This document shows, in pieces, positions 16,568-27,000 of a DNA stretch of 64,000 nt. The stretch's first letter is position 1. Each line of letters begins with the position of its first letter. The position numbers were made by a program, and so were the translations under genes. Source of the DNA: Nannocystis pusilla (GTDB lineage Bacteria > Myxococcota_A > Polyangia > Nannocystales > Nannocystaceae); the NCBI RefSeq assembly GCF_026626665.1, contig NZ_JAPNKE010000002.1, positions 4,937,168-5,001,167 of the forward strand, written 5' to 3'. The notes beneath the pieces were generated by a model. The model worked only from the letters and a program-made list of their open reading frames with translations, did no database searches and was not told the origin of the DNA.

Positions 16568-17431
16568 TCAACGCGCGCCGAACCGACCGACCAGGCTCAG
16601 GCCGCCCGGCCCCGGCTGCACCTGCAGCGACAGCCGCCCGCGCTGCTGGCGGCCGAGGCGGAGGTCGCGGCCCCCGAGCGCCAGCAGGGGCACGCCCGCG
16701 ATCAGGCCCACCGCGGCCAGCACCGCGCCCGCGACCAGCATCTGGCTGCCCTGGACGTCGAGCGCGCGCAGCGGCGCCAGGTCGACCGGCAGCTCCGCCG
16801 CCAGCACCGGCGCGATCGCCTCGTCGAAGCGGCGCTTGTAGGCCGACCCGCCGAGCGCGAGCCCGCCGCCGAGCGCCGCCACGGCCATCATCGCGCCGCC
16901 CACGATCAGCTCGCGGCGGCCGCGGCGGATCTGGCGGTCCGCCGCGCGCAGGTCGGCGCGGACCCGCCGGATCTCCGCGCGCCGCTCCGCCACCGACAGC
17001 TGCAGCGACTCCGACTCCGCGTGGACCCGCGCGACCTCGTCCGCGTCGATCCGCGGCACCGGCGGCGCGTCGGCCAGCGCCACCGCCTCGCGGGCGTGGA
17101 ACGCCGCGCGGTCGAGCGTCGCGGCCGACGTCTGTACTTTGAGCCATGTCCTCGCGGCCATGATATGAATCCACGGATCTTGCGTGTCCCAGGCCTGGCC
17201 GCTGAGCCAGCGCGCGCAGTGCTCGACGCCCTGGATCGCCTCGAGCTCGCCGATCCTGGCGACCAGCGCGTCGCGCTCGGCCGCCGCGGCGCGCAGCGGA
17301 TCGTCCGCCTTGCCCGGCTGCTGCGGGGCCGCGGGCCGGCGCGCCTTGGGGGTGGCCGACGCGGGCAGCGGACCGAGGCACGACGCCACGCACACGAATG
17401 CGACCACGAAGCGGCGATACGCGACGGACAT
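16568..17431 (-). CDS. Exported protein with coiled coil and two membrane segments
   Basis: About 287 residues. The start ATG at 17431 has a GGAGG ribosome-binding site; the longer frame upstream adds unlikely residues. A signal peptide (RRFVVAFVCVASCLGPLPAS) is followed by a domain with paired Cys/Trp (GVEHCARWLSGQAWDTQDPW) and a likely coiled coil (ESESLQLSVAERRAEIRRVR, ADLRAADRQIRRGRREL). Two C-terminal hydrophobic segments follow (LIVGGAMMAVAALGGGLALG and LVAGAVLAAVGLIAGVPLLA). This layout is common in myxobacterial hypothetical membrane proteins paired with protein kinases; the function is unknown. First gene of a minus-strand cluster. Confidence 0.75.
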   Translation of the reverse strand: MSVAYRRFVVAFVCVASCLGPLPASATPKARRPAAPQQPGKADDPLRAAAAERDALVARIGELEAIQGVEHCARWLSGQAWDTQDPWIHIMAARTWLKVQTSAATLDRAAFHAREAVALADAPPVPRIDADEVARVHAESESLQLSVAERRAEIRRVRADLRAADRQIRRGRRELIVGGAMMAVAALGGGLALGGSAYKRRFDEAIAPVLAAELPVDLAPLRALDVQGSQMLVAGAVLAAVGLIAGVPLLALGGRDLRLGRQQRGRLSLQVQPGPGGLSLVGRFGAR

Positions 17432-17613
17432 GCGAACCTCCGGGACTGACCCATCGTTCAGGATGACCTGGCCGCATGCGCCGACAACCGGCCCTGCGCG
17501 CCCCCTGTGCGAGCCCCCACGAGCAGGACGGCTGCGGCACACCAGCCCACGCGGACGCACGATCGCGGTGGACAGCGAGCCGGACTCACCGCCATGCTGC
17601 CAGCATCGCCCGT

Positions 17614-20184
17614 ATGCCGACGCGCCGCGCCCTCCGAACCTCGCCGCTCCCGCTCCTCGCGCTCGCCGTCGCCTGCGGCGGCGCCCCGGCCGACGACGCC
17701 GGCGCCACCGACAGTGACACCGACTCGACCACCGGCGACAGCTCGGATTCGTCGACCGCGCCGACCACCAGCGGCACGACCGCCTGGGAGGAAGAGACCG
17801 AAAGCGAGCCCGAGCAGCCCGTCACGGTCGAGTGGTCCGAGCTCGAGCTCCGCCTCGTGCGCGGCGGCGACGTCCTCCTGCGCTTCCCCGCCGACGGCTT
17901 CCAGCTCGGCGTGGTCGCGGCGCTCGACGACGGCTCCTCCTACGACCCGTTCTTCCTCGCGCCCGACCAGTGGCTCACGGTCACCGCCGCCGAGGACCTC
18001 GGGGGCAGCGCCGCGGTCGACGTGCGCCTGTCCTTCGGGACAGACGTGCGCGCGCGCCTCACGGTCACCGAGGCCGCGCCCGGCCGCTTCGCCGCCAGCC
18101 TCGTCCCCGAGCCCGGCGGACCGGTCCTCGCGTACATGCGCCTGCGCCCGGTCGTCGACGCGGGCGAGGGCTTCTACGGCCTCGGCGAGTACTTCGACGC
18201 CGCCGAGCACCGCGGCCGCGTGCGGGCGATGCAGCTCGAGTACGACCCGCAGATCGAGAGCCAGTACAACGAGGCCCACGTGCCGGTCCCGTTCATCACC
18301 GGCACGCGCGGCTGGGGCCTGTTCGTCGCGGACCCGCACGCCGCGGTGTTCGACGTCGCCGCGGCCGCGGACGACCGCGTCGAGGCGACCTTCGGCACCG
18401 GCCCCGACACCGCCGCCGGCCTCGCCTTCCACCTCTACGCCGCCAATCACCCGCTCGACGTCACGAAGCACTACTACGCCACCACCGGCGCGCCCAAGCT
18501 GCCGGCCCCGTGGGCGCTGGGCCCGTGGATCTGGCGCGACGAGAACGACGACCAGGCCCAGGTCGAGGACGACATCGCGACGATCCGCGCGCTCGACCTG
18601 GCGACCTCCGCGATCTGGATCGATCGCCCCTACCAGAGCGCCGTCGGGGTGTTCGACTGGAACCCGACCCAGTTCCCCGACGCGCAGGCCATGATCGCCA
18701 AGATCCACGACCTCGGCCTGCGCCTGGCCCTGTGGCACGTGCCCTACGTCGACGACGACCCGGCCGCCGCGGCCATGCGCGACGAGGCCGAGGCCAATGA
18801 CTTCTTCCCGCCCGAGGTCGGCCTCGTCACCTCGAACTGGGGCGAGCCGCTCGACCTCACCAACCCCGCCGCGTTCGAATGGTGGCAGGACCACATCCGC
18901 GAATACACCGACCACGGCGTCGACGGCTTCAAGCTCGACTACGCCGAGGACATCACGGTCGGCCTCGGCGGCGCGCGCACCGTGTGGCAGTTCGCCGACG
19001 GCAGCAGCGAGCGGACGATGCACAAGCTCTATCAATTGCTGTACCACCGCGCCTACGCCGAGCTGCTGCCCGAGTCCGGCGGCTTCCTGCTGTGCCGCGC
19101 CGGCACCTACGGCGACCAGCAGAACGTCAGCGTGATCTGGCCCGGCGACCTCGACGCCAACATGGCCGCGCACCGCGAGAAGGTCGACGACGACGGCGAG
19201 TCGTACGTGGCCGTCGGCGGGCTCCCGGCCGCGCTCACCGCCTCGCTCAGCCTCGGCCCCAGCGGCTTCCCCTTCTTCGCCTCCGACACCGGCGGCTACC
19301 GCCACGCCCCGCCCGACCGCGAGACCTTCGTCCGCTGGTTCGAGTACACCGCGCTCACCCCGGTGATGCAGGTCGGCACCGGCTCGTCGGACGTCCCGTG
19401 GGAGTTCACCCCCGACAACGGCCTCGACGACGAGAGCCTGGCCTGGTACCGCCAATACGCGCGGCTGCACCTGCGCCTGTTCCCGTACGTGTGGACCTTC
19501 GCGCAGTCGCTCGCCACCGGCGGCCGCCCGCTCCAGCGCCCGCTCGGCCTCGCCTACCCCGAGCTCGGCGCGCACCCCTCGGACGCCTACTTGCTCGGCA
19601 ACAACCTGCTGGTCGCGCCCGTGGTCGCCCGCGGGGCCACCACGCGCAAGCTGTCCCTACCGCCCGGTGCCTGGCTCGACTGGTGGACCGGCGAGGTCCT
19701 GCAGGGCGACACGGACGTCACCGTCGACGCGCCGCTGGGCACCCTGCCGCTGTTCCTGCGGGTCGGCGGCATCGTCCCCATGCTGCGCCCGAGCATCGAC
19801 ACCCTCGCCGAGACCACCGCGGCCGACGTCGACTCGTTCGTCGGCGACCCCGGCGTCCTGTTCGCCCGCGTCGCCCCCGGCCCGCTCGCCAGCAAGTTCG
19901 ACCTGTACGATGGGACAGCCCTGAAGCAGCGCCTCGGCAAGGCGGCCTTGCACCTCGAGGTCGCCCCCGGCGCGGTGTTCACGAGCGGCGTCGACGTCGA
20001 GGTCCACGCCCTCGCCCCGATCGCCGGGGTCACGGTCGACGACGTCGCGCTGGGCAAGCGCGACAGCGCCACCGCCCTCGACGCCGCCGCCGACGGCTGG
20101 ATCTACACCGACGACCTCGGCGGCACCCTGCGCGTCAAGCTCGGTCCCGGCGCGCACAGCGTGCTCGCCACGCTCGCCGAGTGA
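17614..20184 (+). CDS. Glycoside hydrolase family 31 lipoprotein
   Basis: This 856-residue secreted GH31 enzyme hydrolyses or transfers alpha-linked glycosyl residues. The start at 17614 gives a lipoprotein signal (LPLLALAVAC, then GG) and an acidic Ser/Thr linker. The upstream frame to 17476 is not needed. The galactose-mutarotase-like N-domain includes EGFYGLGEYFDAAEHRGRVR. The TIM barrel carries LGPWIWRDENDD and the nucleophile region GVDGFKLDYAED (Asp about 442); the acid/base region is VIWPGDLDANM (Asp about 512). A distal domain (LPPGAWLDWWTGEVLQGDTD) follows. Specificity could be alpha-glucosidase, alpha-xylosidase or alpha-sulfoquinovosidase; TASLSLGPSGFPFFASDTGG is compatible with several. 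It contains the palindrome TGTCCTTCGGGACA at about 18028. Confidence 0.9.
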   Translation: MPTRRALRTSPLPLLALAVACGGAPADDAGATDSDTDSTTGDSSDSSTAPTTSGTTAWEEETESEPEQPVTVEWSELELRLVRGGDVLLRFPADGFQLGVVAALDDGSSYDPFFLAPDQWLTVTAAEDLGGSAAVDVRLSFGTDVRARLTVTEAAPGRFAASLVPEPGGPVLAYMRLRPVVDAGEGFYGLGEYFDAAEHRGRVRAMQLEYDPQIESQYNEAHVPVPFITGTRGWGLFVADPHAAVFDVAAAADDRVEATFGTGPDTAAGLAFHLYAANHPLDVTKHYYATTGAPKLPAPWALGPWIWRDENDDQAQVEDDIATIRALDLATSAIWIDRPYQSAVGVFDWNPTQFPDAQAMIAKIHDLGLRLALWHVPYVDDDPAAAAMRDEAEANDFFPPEVGLVTSNWGEPLDLTNPAAFEWWQDHIREYTDHGVDGFKLDYAEDITVGLGGARTVWQFADGSSERTMHKLYQLLYHRAYAELLPESGGFLLCRAGTYGDQQNVSVIWPGDLDANMAAHREKVDDDGESYVAVGGLPAALTASLSLGPSGFPFFASDTGGYRHAPPDRETFVRWFEYTALTPVMQVGTGSSDVPWEFTPDNGLDDESLAWYRQYARLHLRLFPYVWTFAQSLATGGRPLQRPLGLAYPELGAHPSDAYLLGNNLLVAPVVARGATTRKLSLPPGAWLDWWTGEVLQGDTDVTVDAPLGTLPLFLRVGGIVPMLRPSIDTLAETTAADVDSFVGDPGVLFARVAPGPLASKFDLYDGTALKQRLGKAALHLEVAPGAVFTSGVDVEVHALAPIAGVTVDDVALGKRDSATALDAAADGWIYTDDLGGTLRVKLGPGAHSVLATLAE
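18025..18048. repeat. Dispersed palindrome inside the GH31 gene
   Basis: CCTGTCC-TTCG-GGACAGACG: perfect TGTCC/GGACA arms closing a UUCG tetraloop, encoding LSFGTD in frame. Confidence 0.7.
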
Positions 20185-20362
20185 TCTGCCACCGGCCTCC
20201 CGTCGAGCCCGCCGGCCCGAGACGGCCTCCCGAAGAACACCCGTCGTACCGGCCTCGGCCATGTGCCGTCGGCGGACTCGGCCGTGACGTCGCGGAAGGC
20301 GATCGCCCGCGCGCGACCGGGCCCGTCGCGTCCGCGAGGCCAGCGAGCCGAGCCTTCGCGCA

Positions 20363-21040
20363 TCACCGCGCCAGCGTCCCTCGCAAGCGATCCCACAGCC
20401 TGCTGGTGACCCCGAGGTTCTCGCGCTGCATCCGTCGCGGGTCGTGGTGCAGCGCGTGATGCCGCGCCAGCCGCTCGACGCCCGGCAGCCGGCGCAGCGG
20501 GTGCGACGGTCGCAGGTGATAGGTGAGGTGCATCGCCTCGTACACCATCACGTAGAGCACGCCGGTGGCCATCAGCAGCCGCCCGACATCGCCGCCGCAC
20601 ACGAGCCCCAGGAGCAGCGCCGGCGGGCCCAGCGCCGCAGCCAGGGCAGGCAGCGCCCACCACGGAAACAGGATCGCTCGGAAGTCGCGCGCCGAGGCGA
20701 TCTGCATCGCCCCGTCGACGTAGAGCGAGTGGTGTGAGACCGTGTGCTTGTCGTAGAGCAACTGCAGCGGCGGCACCCGCCGGTGGAGCAAGTCGCGGTG
20801 AAACCGCCACTCGACCGCGATCGAGGCGATCCACATGGCTGGCACGACGGCCATGTCCGATAGGGCAGGTCCTTCGAGACAGGCGATGCAGCCCGCGATC
20901 ACCGCCGCCCCGCACGCGAAGGGAGCCGCCAGATGCAGCCAGGGCCGGTACGTGCGCGGCAATCCGGCGTGGTAGCGCGCCCGCGCGGCGGCCACGTGGG
21001 GCGGCACCTCGCTAGCCTCCGGCGCGTCCGCCTGGTCCAT
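20363..21040 (-). CDS. Fatty acid hydroxylase/sterol desaturase-like membrane protein
   Basis: This 225-residue membrane protein has the tri-partite His pattern of di-iron lipid oxidases: FHRDLLHRR, HTVSHH, MHLTYHLRPSHPL and ARHHALHHDPRRM. Hydrophobic segments occur at about 38-56 (AAPFACGAAVIAGCIACLEG), 63-75, 122-145 and 152-168. It is shorter than typical C-4 sterol or fatty acid 2-hydroxylases. The substrate is unknown. It is transcribed toward the GH31 gene (convergent). The gene contains GGCCATGTCCGATAGGGCAG and GGTCCTTCGAGACAGG, which are palindrome-family segments, in frame. Confidence 0.8.
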   Translation of the reverse strand: MDQADAPEASEVPPHVAAARARYHAGLPRTYRPWLHLAAPFACGAAVIAGCIACLEGPALSDMAVVPAMWIASIAVEWRFHRDLLHRRVPPLQLLYDKHTVSHHSLYVDGAMQIASARDFRAILFPWWALPALAAALGPPALLLGLVCGGDVGRLLMATGVLYVMVYEAMHLTYHLRPSHPLRRLPGVERLARHHALHHDPRRMQRENLGVTSRLWDRLRGTLAR

Positions 21041-21326
21041 CGCACCGGACGCTAGCGGTGGACCGACCTGCTGCCAAGGGCCCCCGGGCCGCGTCCGGGT
21101 TTTGCGCAGCCCATCAATAAACCGTTAGGGCCCGCTACCCCGCCCCAGAGCCTCGCACACCCGCTTTCGCGCGCTCCAAACCTCGCGTGCCGGCGATCAC
21201 CCGCGCAGAGAGACGCGCCGTCCCTGCGGAACGCCGGTGCTCCCCGTCCGCGACGATCGCAAGGCGACTCGCCGACGGTGACGCGCTCAAGTTGCACGGC
21301 CCCGGGACCAGGTCCATTACCGGGGC

Positions 21327-22058
21327 GTGCTACCGATCCTCCACATCCATGCAGGTGACTGCGCCGCCGGGTTCGCTCGCGAGATCGACCTGGAGGGCGA
21401 GGTGCTCGGTTGGCGCGACAGCGCCGCGGTCGGACCCTGCTCGCGCGAGCGCGGGCGGCACGTGTTCCTCCGCATGGCGTTCTGGCAGACCGACCTGGCG
21501 GAGATCCAGCGCGCCGAGGAGCTGCCGACCGACTGCGAGCGGGTGCTCTGGTTCGGCCCCGATCCGTGGGAGCAGCTGCAGCTCGTCGAGCTGCTCGCGT
21601 ACATGTCCGATGGGCCATGCTCGATCGTGCCGCTGTCGCGGGCCGTGACCGACCTGACCCCGTGCGAGCTGCACGCCGCGTTCGCCGCCCGCCGCAACGC
21701 CGAGTCGCTGCGCTTCTTCGCGGCGGCGCTGTGGTTCGACTTCTGCGACAACGACCCGGCCGGCATCGCCCTGCGCCTGCGTCGCGCCGCCAACGACCAG
21801 CGCCTGCCGCACCTCGGCGCCGCGATCCGCCGCGTCCTGCAGGACCGCAACGAGCACCGCACCGAGCGCGAGATCGAGAACCTGGTCCGCTCGGGCGTCT
21901 ACGAGCTGCCGGCCCTGCTCGAGGCCCTGCGCGCGCGCGAGCTCCCGGCCCACGGCGCGTGGTACGGCGACGTCGTGGTCGGCCGCCTGCGCGACGCCTG
22001 CACCATGCGCATGCAGGCGGCCAACGACATGCTCAGCGCAGCCTCATCCCCGCCTTGA
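21327..22058 (+). CDS. DUF1835-family protein
   Basis: This 243-residue cytoplasmic protein begins (GTG) with LPILHIHAGDCAAGFAREID and EGEVLGWRDSAAVGPCSRER. This matches the start of DUF1835 proteins (LHIxxGDxAxxxL and xxxxWRDxLxxGP). WFGPDPWEQLQLVELLAYMS and SIVPLSRAVTDLTPCELHAA fit the rest of that family. The biochemical role is not established. Its last 26 bp overlap the 3' end of the convergent lipoprotein gene. It is solitary, with a 287-bp gap upstream lacking a recognised promoter. It contains the palindrome CATGTCCGATGGGCCATG at about 21604. Confidence 0.75.
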   Translation: MLPILHIHAGDCAAGFAREIDLEGEVLGWRDSAAVGPCSRERGRHVFLRMAFWQTDLAEIQRAEELPTDCERVLWFGPDPWEQLQLVELLAYMSDGPCSIVPLSRAVTDLTPCELHAAFAARRNAESLRFFAAALWFDFCDNDPAGIALRLRRAANDQRLPHLGAAIRRVLQDRNEHRTEREIENLVRSGVYELPALLEALRARELPAHGAWYGDVVVGRLRDACTMRMQAANDMLSAASSPP

Positions 22059-23748
22059 ACACCAGCCCGCGGTCCTCGGCGTACATCTCGTAGCCCGAGG
22101 GCCCGAACACCTTGTAGATGTCGAACACCGCGGCGACCTCGGGCTGGCCGGCCATGCCCCCGAGCACCGGCTGGAGCTGGTCCATGATCCTGGCCAGGTC
22201 GTAGGCGAACAGCCCGAGCGGCGGATCTTTGACCTCCGGCGCCGCCAGCAGCTTGCCGACCGTGCCCTCCGAGCCCGGCCCGATCGCCACCACCGCGCCC
22301 GTCCCGGCCTTCGCCCCGTAGGCGATGCCGTTGACGAACGGCACCGTGCCGTCGGGCAGCGTCTTGACCGAGCCGTCGTCGCTGAACTCGTACGCCGCGA
22401 TCGCCGGCGTCTCGGCCTTGATCGCCTCGTAGATCGCCCGCGGATCGGCCGCCGACAGCACCGCGTAGGCCGTGATCGACGACGGCAAGAAGCCCGACAT
22501 CTTGATGTCGGTGAGCACCAGGCTGCCGCCGCGCAGCCCCGGCACCCACTTGGGGATCGACGAGGTGTCCTGCCCGATCTTCGCCGCGAACTGGTTGAGC
22601 TCCGCCAGCTCCGGGCACTGATACGGCGACTTCGTCACCTCCGCGCCCTTGCGCAGCGCCCACTCGATCGCCTTGCCGAAGTCGAAGCCGCCGCCGAGGG
22701 CGAAGATCGCCTCGCCGCGCACTTCCTTCGACAGGCCCGGCACCGACGCGCGCAGCGACTTCAGGTCCTGCGCCACGTCGGAGCGCAGCGCGACGCCGAA
22801 GACCCCCTCGAAGCCGTTCTCGTCCATCGCCTCGGTGCCGAACACCAGCATCGGCGCGATCGCAGCGAGGCCGCGGGCCTCGTCCTTGCACACCTGCGTC
22901 AGCTTCGGCCACTGATCGGTCAACTTCGGGACCAGCGCCGCCAGCACTTCCTTGTTCAGCGGGTCGCCCTCGCCGAGGAACGCCTCGACGACCACCCGCG
23001 TGTCGACGTAGCCGACGTTGTGCTTGCCGAGGTTCCAGCTCGTCAGCAGGTCGCGCAGCTTCGGCGAGTCGGCCAGCGACCGCTCCGGCGCCGTCTTGCC
23101 GAACAGCAGCTCGAACACTTTGTCGGCCATCGACGCCGGCGCGGCGCCGAGGATCAGCTCCCCGCTGACGATCGCCGCCGCGACCTTGACCTCGCTGTTG
23201 CCGCCGCACCAGTACTCGGCCTCGCCGAGCTTGCACACCGGGATCGTGACGTTGCCGGCCGTCTGCACGCGGGCGAGCAGGTCGCGCAGCGCCTGCGGAT
23301 CTTTCAACGACCAGCGCACCGCCGGCATCATGCCGATGCCGTAGAACGCGGCGCGACCGTCGATGTCGATGCCGGTGCGATCGAGGCCGCCGTCCTTCAT
23401 GATCGCCCGGACCTCGGCGAGGATCGCCTTCGCCAGCGGGCCCCACTCGTTGTCCATCGGCATCTGCTCGATCGTCGGCCAGACGCGCTCCATCATCGGG
23501 CTCATGCTCTTGTAGATCTTCTCGATCATCGGCCGAGCGGAGCCGCCGAAGCTGATAAACGCGTAGGGCGTGTCCGCGGGGATCTTGCTCAGCAGCGCCT
23601 GCACGCCCGGATCTGCCAGCGCCGCGGCGGCCACCTGCTCGTTCGACTTGGAACAGCCCGCCACGCCCGCGACCGCCAATACCGTCGCCAACGCCGCCGC
23701 ACGCCCGCACCCGATCGGCCAACGCAACCACTGCTTCGCTCGCTGCAT
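22033..23748 (-). CDS. Large lipoprotein, DUF3352-like periplasmic protein
   Basis: This 571-residue lipoprotein (ALATVLAVAGVAGCSKSNEQ, lipobox VAGC) opens with a conserved element IPADTPYAFISFGGSARPMI, which recalls DUF3352 and related proteins built on 'P-x-D-T-x-x-Y'. It has alternating beta/alpha segments (ELILGAAPASMADKVFELLF; EAIFALGGGFDFGKAIEWAL) and four widely spaced Cys (PVCKLGEAEYWCGG, VCKDEARG, YQCPELAE) that could form disulfides. No enzyme motif is seen. A lipoprotein with the same opening logic lies at 45235-47352, so these may be distant paralogs. It overlaps the convergent DUF1835 gene by 26 bp at the stop. Confidence 0.7.
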   Translation of the reverse strand: MQRAKQWLRWPIGCGRAAALATVLAVAGVAGCSKSNEQVAAAALADPGVQALLSKIPADTPYAFISFGGSARPMIEKIYKSMSPMMERVWPTIEQMPMDNEWGPLAKAILAEVRAIMKDGGLDRTGIDIDGRAAFYGIGMMPAVRWSLKDPQALRDLLARVQTAGNVTIPVCKLGEAEYWCGGNSEVKVAAAIVSGELILGAAPASMADKVFELLFGKTAPERSLADSPKLRDLLTSWNLGKHNVGYVDTRVVVEAFLGEGDPLNKEVLAALVPKLTDQWPKLTQVCKDEARGLAAIAPMLVFGTEAMDENGFEGVFGVALRSDVAQDLKSLRASVPGLSKEVRGEAIFALGGGFDFGKAIEWALRKGAEVTKSPYQCPELAELNQFAAKIGQDTSSIPKWVPGLRGGSLVLTDIKMSGFLPSSITAYAVLSAADPRAIYEAIKAETPAIAAYEFSDDGSVKTLPDGTVPFVNGIAYGAKAGTGAVVAIGPGSEGTVGKLLAAPEVKDPPLGLFAYDLARIMDQLQPVLGGMAGQPEVAAVFDIYKVFGPSGYEMYAEDRGLVFKAGMRLR

Positions 23749-24027
23749 TGAGCGGTCGTATCACCCTTCGCCCGGGCCGGCAAGCGCGAGCCCGCGCCGC
23801 AAACCGCGAGAACGGCCGCAGAAGCGGGTTTGGCTGCAGGTGTGGCGCACCCGGGCAGGGGCCGGGCGCGTGATCATGCAACTTCGATGGACGGTTGGTT
23901 CGCTGCGCGATCGCGGGTTGTGCCCTGGCGCTCCGGAGCCATGGAGCCTCGCGCTCGCGGGCCGCATCCTCGTCGAGGATGGCCTCGCAGCCACCCTCGA
24001 CGTCGCGGACTCGCTGCGGTCACCGCG
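23749..24027. other. Intergenic gap, no gene seen
   Basis: There are 279 bp between the lipoprotein start and the kinase-TPR stop (same strand). It presumably holds the lipoprotein promoter; no clear hexamers or hairpin of the dispersed family were found. Confidence 0.35.
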
Positions 24028-27000
24028 TCACGCCACGTTGAGCCCGAGCCCGCGCCGCGCCTCGAAGTACTCCTCGCTGACGCTGTAGACCACCAGCTCG
24101 CGCAGCGCCTCCTTCGGCGCCAGGATCGCGCCGAACACCCGCTGCTCCTGGCCGATCGCGTGCGCCGCGGTGGCGAGGTCGTTGCAGAACAGGAACCCCG
24201 CGCGGTAGCTCGCCAGCTCGGCCGCCCGGGCCCAGCGCTTGACGTCGACCTCGCCGCCCTTGACCAGCCGCTGCAGCGCCGACGCGAGCCGCTCGAGCGC
24301 CGCCGGCGGCAGGTGCTTCGTCACCTCGCGCGCCAGCGCCTGCGCCCCCGAGGACAGCTCCGGCGCGCCGACCTTGCACACGTGCATGCTCGCCATCAGC
24401 ACGTCCTTCAGGTTCTCGGGCGAGCGGTCGATGATCATGAACGCGTAGTGCGGCGGGTACAGGTCGAGCGCGTGGCGGCCGAGCGTGAACGCCAGGTTGT
24501 TCTCCGCCTTCTCGGCCAGCGCCCCGCCGAGCGCGATGATCGTCGGGCGCACGCTGCCGCCGCGCTCGACGTTCAGCACCGCCACGTCGCCCGGCTCGTC
24601 TGGCCGGAAGTACAGGTCGGGCTGCGGGTGGCCGTACACCTGCGTCACGTAGACGAACATCTTGCTGACCAGCGAGCCGTCGTCCTCGGGGTCGACGCGG
24701 TCGGACGGGCGCAGCGGGTACGGCAGCATCTTCGGCCGCCAGCCGGCCAGCACCGGCGCGAGCAGGCCGAGCACCGCCCCGACGCCCGCGTCCTCGTCGG
24801 CGTGGAACACACAGCGGCACAGCAGATCCTCGCCCAGCCGCTGCTTGATCCGGCGGAACTCCGGCTGCGGATAGCGGTTGTAGAACGTGGTCTCCTGCGC
24901 GTTCGCCTGCTTCACGAACACCAGCGTGCGGGCGACGCAGAACGCCTTGTCGAGCTCGCGGCGGGCCACGTAGATCTCGAACAGCCGGTGGTAGCTGGCG
25001 TAGCGGTGCGGCTCGATGCGCAGCAGCGTGAAGTGGGCGCGGATCAGCGGCTCGGAGAACTCGCGCGCGTTGTTGTTGCGGACCAGCGCCTCGTACAGCT
25101 CGACCAGAATCTGCCAGCGGTCGGCGTTGCCCGGGTCGAGCGCCGCCGCGACCTCGAACGCCTTGGCCGCGGCCCGGAAGTCGCCCAGGCGGGTGCGGTA
25201 GATCTCGGCCAGGTTCGACCACAGCATCGTCCGCAGCGGCGTCTCGCCGTCGGGCGGCAGGCGATTGATCATCTTGCGGTACGCGCGGTCGAGGCCCTTC
25301 CACTCCTTGCGCTGCGTCAGCAGCTTGTCGATCGCCTGGAACGCCTTGAGCTGGCTCGGGTCCTCGTCGAGCACGCGGTCGAACCGCGCCAGCGCGCCGT
25401 CGACCTGGGCCAGGTTGTCGCGCAGCAGCACCGCCGCCGTGTAGTGGAAGCGGGCCCGACGGACCGGGTCGGGCTCGACGTCGACGATCCGGTCGAGCAC
25501 GCCGACGGCCTCCTGCCACATCTTGCGCTCGGTGAAGGTGTCGAGCAAAAGGTGCAGCACCACCAGGTCGCGCGGCCGCAGCTCGACCGCCCGCTGGAAC
25601 GCGATCACGGCCTTCTGCGGGTCGCGCAGGCGATCGCGGAACAGCTTGCCGCTGGCGACGAACAGCTCGAACTTGACGTTGTCGTCGCCGGACGCGTTGA
25701 TCATCGCCCGGCGGGTGTTGAGCGCGCCCTGCCAGTCCTCGGCGGCCAGCTGGTGCTCGAGCGTCGCCTCGAGCGCCTGCCAGTTGTTGGCGTCGAGCTC
25801 GAGCGCCTTGCGCAGGTAGCCCGGCGCCTTCTGGGTCTGGCCCCGCCGCTTGCACACCTCCGCCAGGCGCACGTGGATCGCCGCCGACACCTTCTCGGTC
25901 TTCTCCTTGGCGGACGCGGCCAGCAATTGCTCGTAGTAGGTGAACGCGGCCTCCCACTCGCCTGCCTCGAAGGTCAGGTCGGCGCGGCCGAGCATCGCCG
26001 TCCAGTTGTTCGGCTCGAGGTCGAGCGCCTTCTTGAACAGCTTGAGCGCCCGCTGCGAGCGGCCGAGCAGGCGCTCGACCCGGGCGGCGCGCAGGCACAG
26101 CTCGACGTGGGCCTTGACGCTGATCGGCGCGCCCGGGGCCTTGCGCACCAGCATCTCGTAGATCGGCGCGGCGCCGACGTAGTTGCCGGCCTCGTAGTAG
26201 ATCTTCGACAGCACCGTGCCGACGCGCACGTTCTCCGGGTCGAGCTCGATCACGCGGGCGAAGATCTCGGTCGCCTTGGCGATGTCGCCGAGCTGGCGGT
26301 AGTGGATGAAGCCGGCCTCGATGCCGAACTCGACCCGCTCGTAGTAGCTCGTCGCGTGGGTCAGGAGCGCCTCGCACACCGCCGCCAGCTCGCGCCAGTC
26401 CTTGCGCCCGCGGTACATGTCGGCCAGCAGCGTCAGCGCCGGCACGTGCCCGGGCGTGTGCTCGAGCGCGCCGCGCAGGTAGGCCTCGGCGCGCTCCGAG
26501 GCCACCAGCTTCTCGTGCAGCAGCTTGCCGACGTGCGTCAATTCCTCGGTGCGCAGGGCCGGGTCGGCGCACAGCGACAGGAAGTGGTCGAGCGTCTGCA
26601 CCGCCGCGTCCCACTGCTGCCCGCGCTCGTACAGCCGCGCCAGCGCCAGCACCGCGTCCTGCGACGTCGGGTCGAGCTGGATCATCTTGCGGTAGGCCGC
26701 GATCGCCCCGGGGATGTCGCCGAGCGACTTGTCGAGCACGTAGCCCATCGCCCCGTACAGCCCGGTCTTCATCGTCCGGTCGCCCGTGAGCTCGGCGTGC
26801 TCGCGGTACGTCTGCACCAGCTCCTGCCACTGCTCGGCGCCGAGGTGCTGCGCCGCCAGGTTGTAGTAGGCGTAGTCGAGGCCCTGCGCGATCCACTGCT
26901 GCCAGGCCTGCCCCTCCTTGCCGCCCGCGCCGCCGGCCAGCTGCGTCAGCGCCTTCTCCATCTTGCGCAGGATGTCGATCTGCGCCTGCGGGTCCTGCGT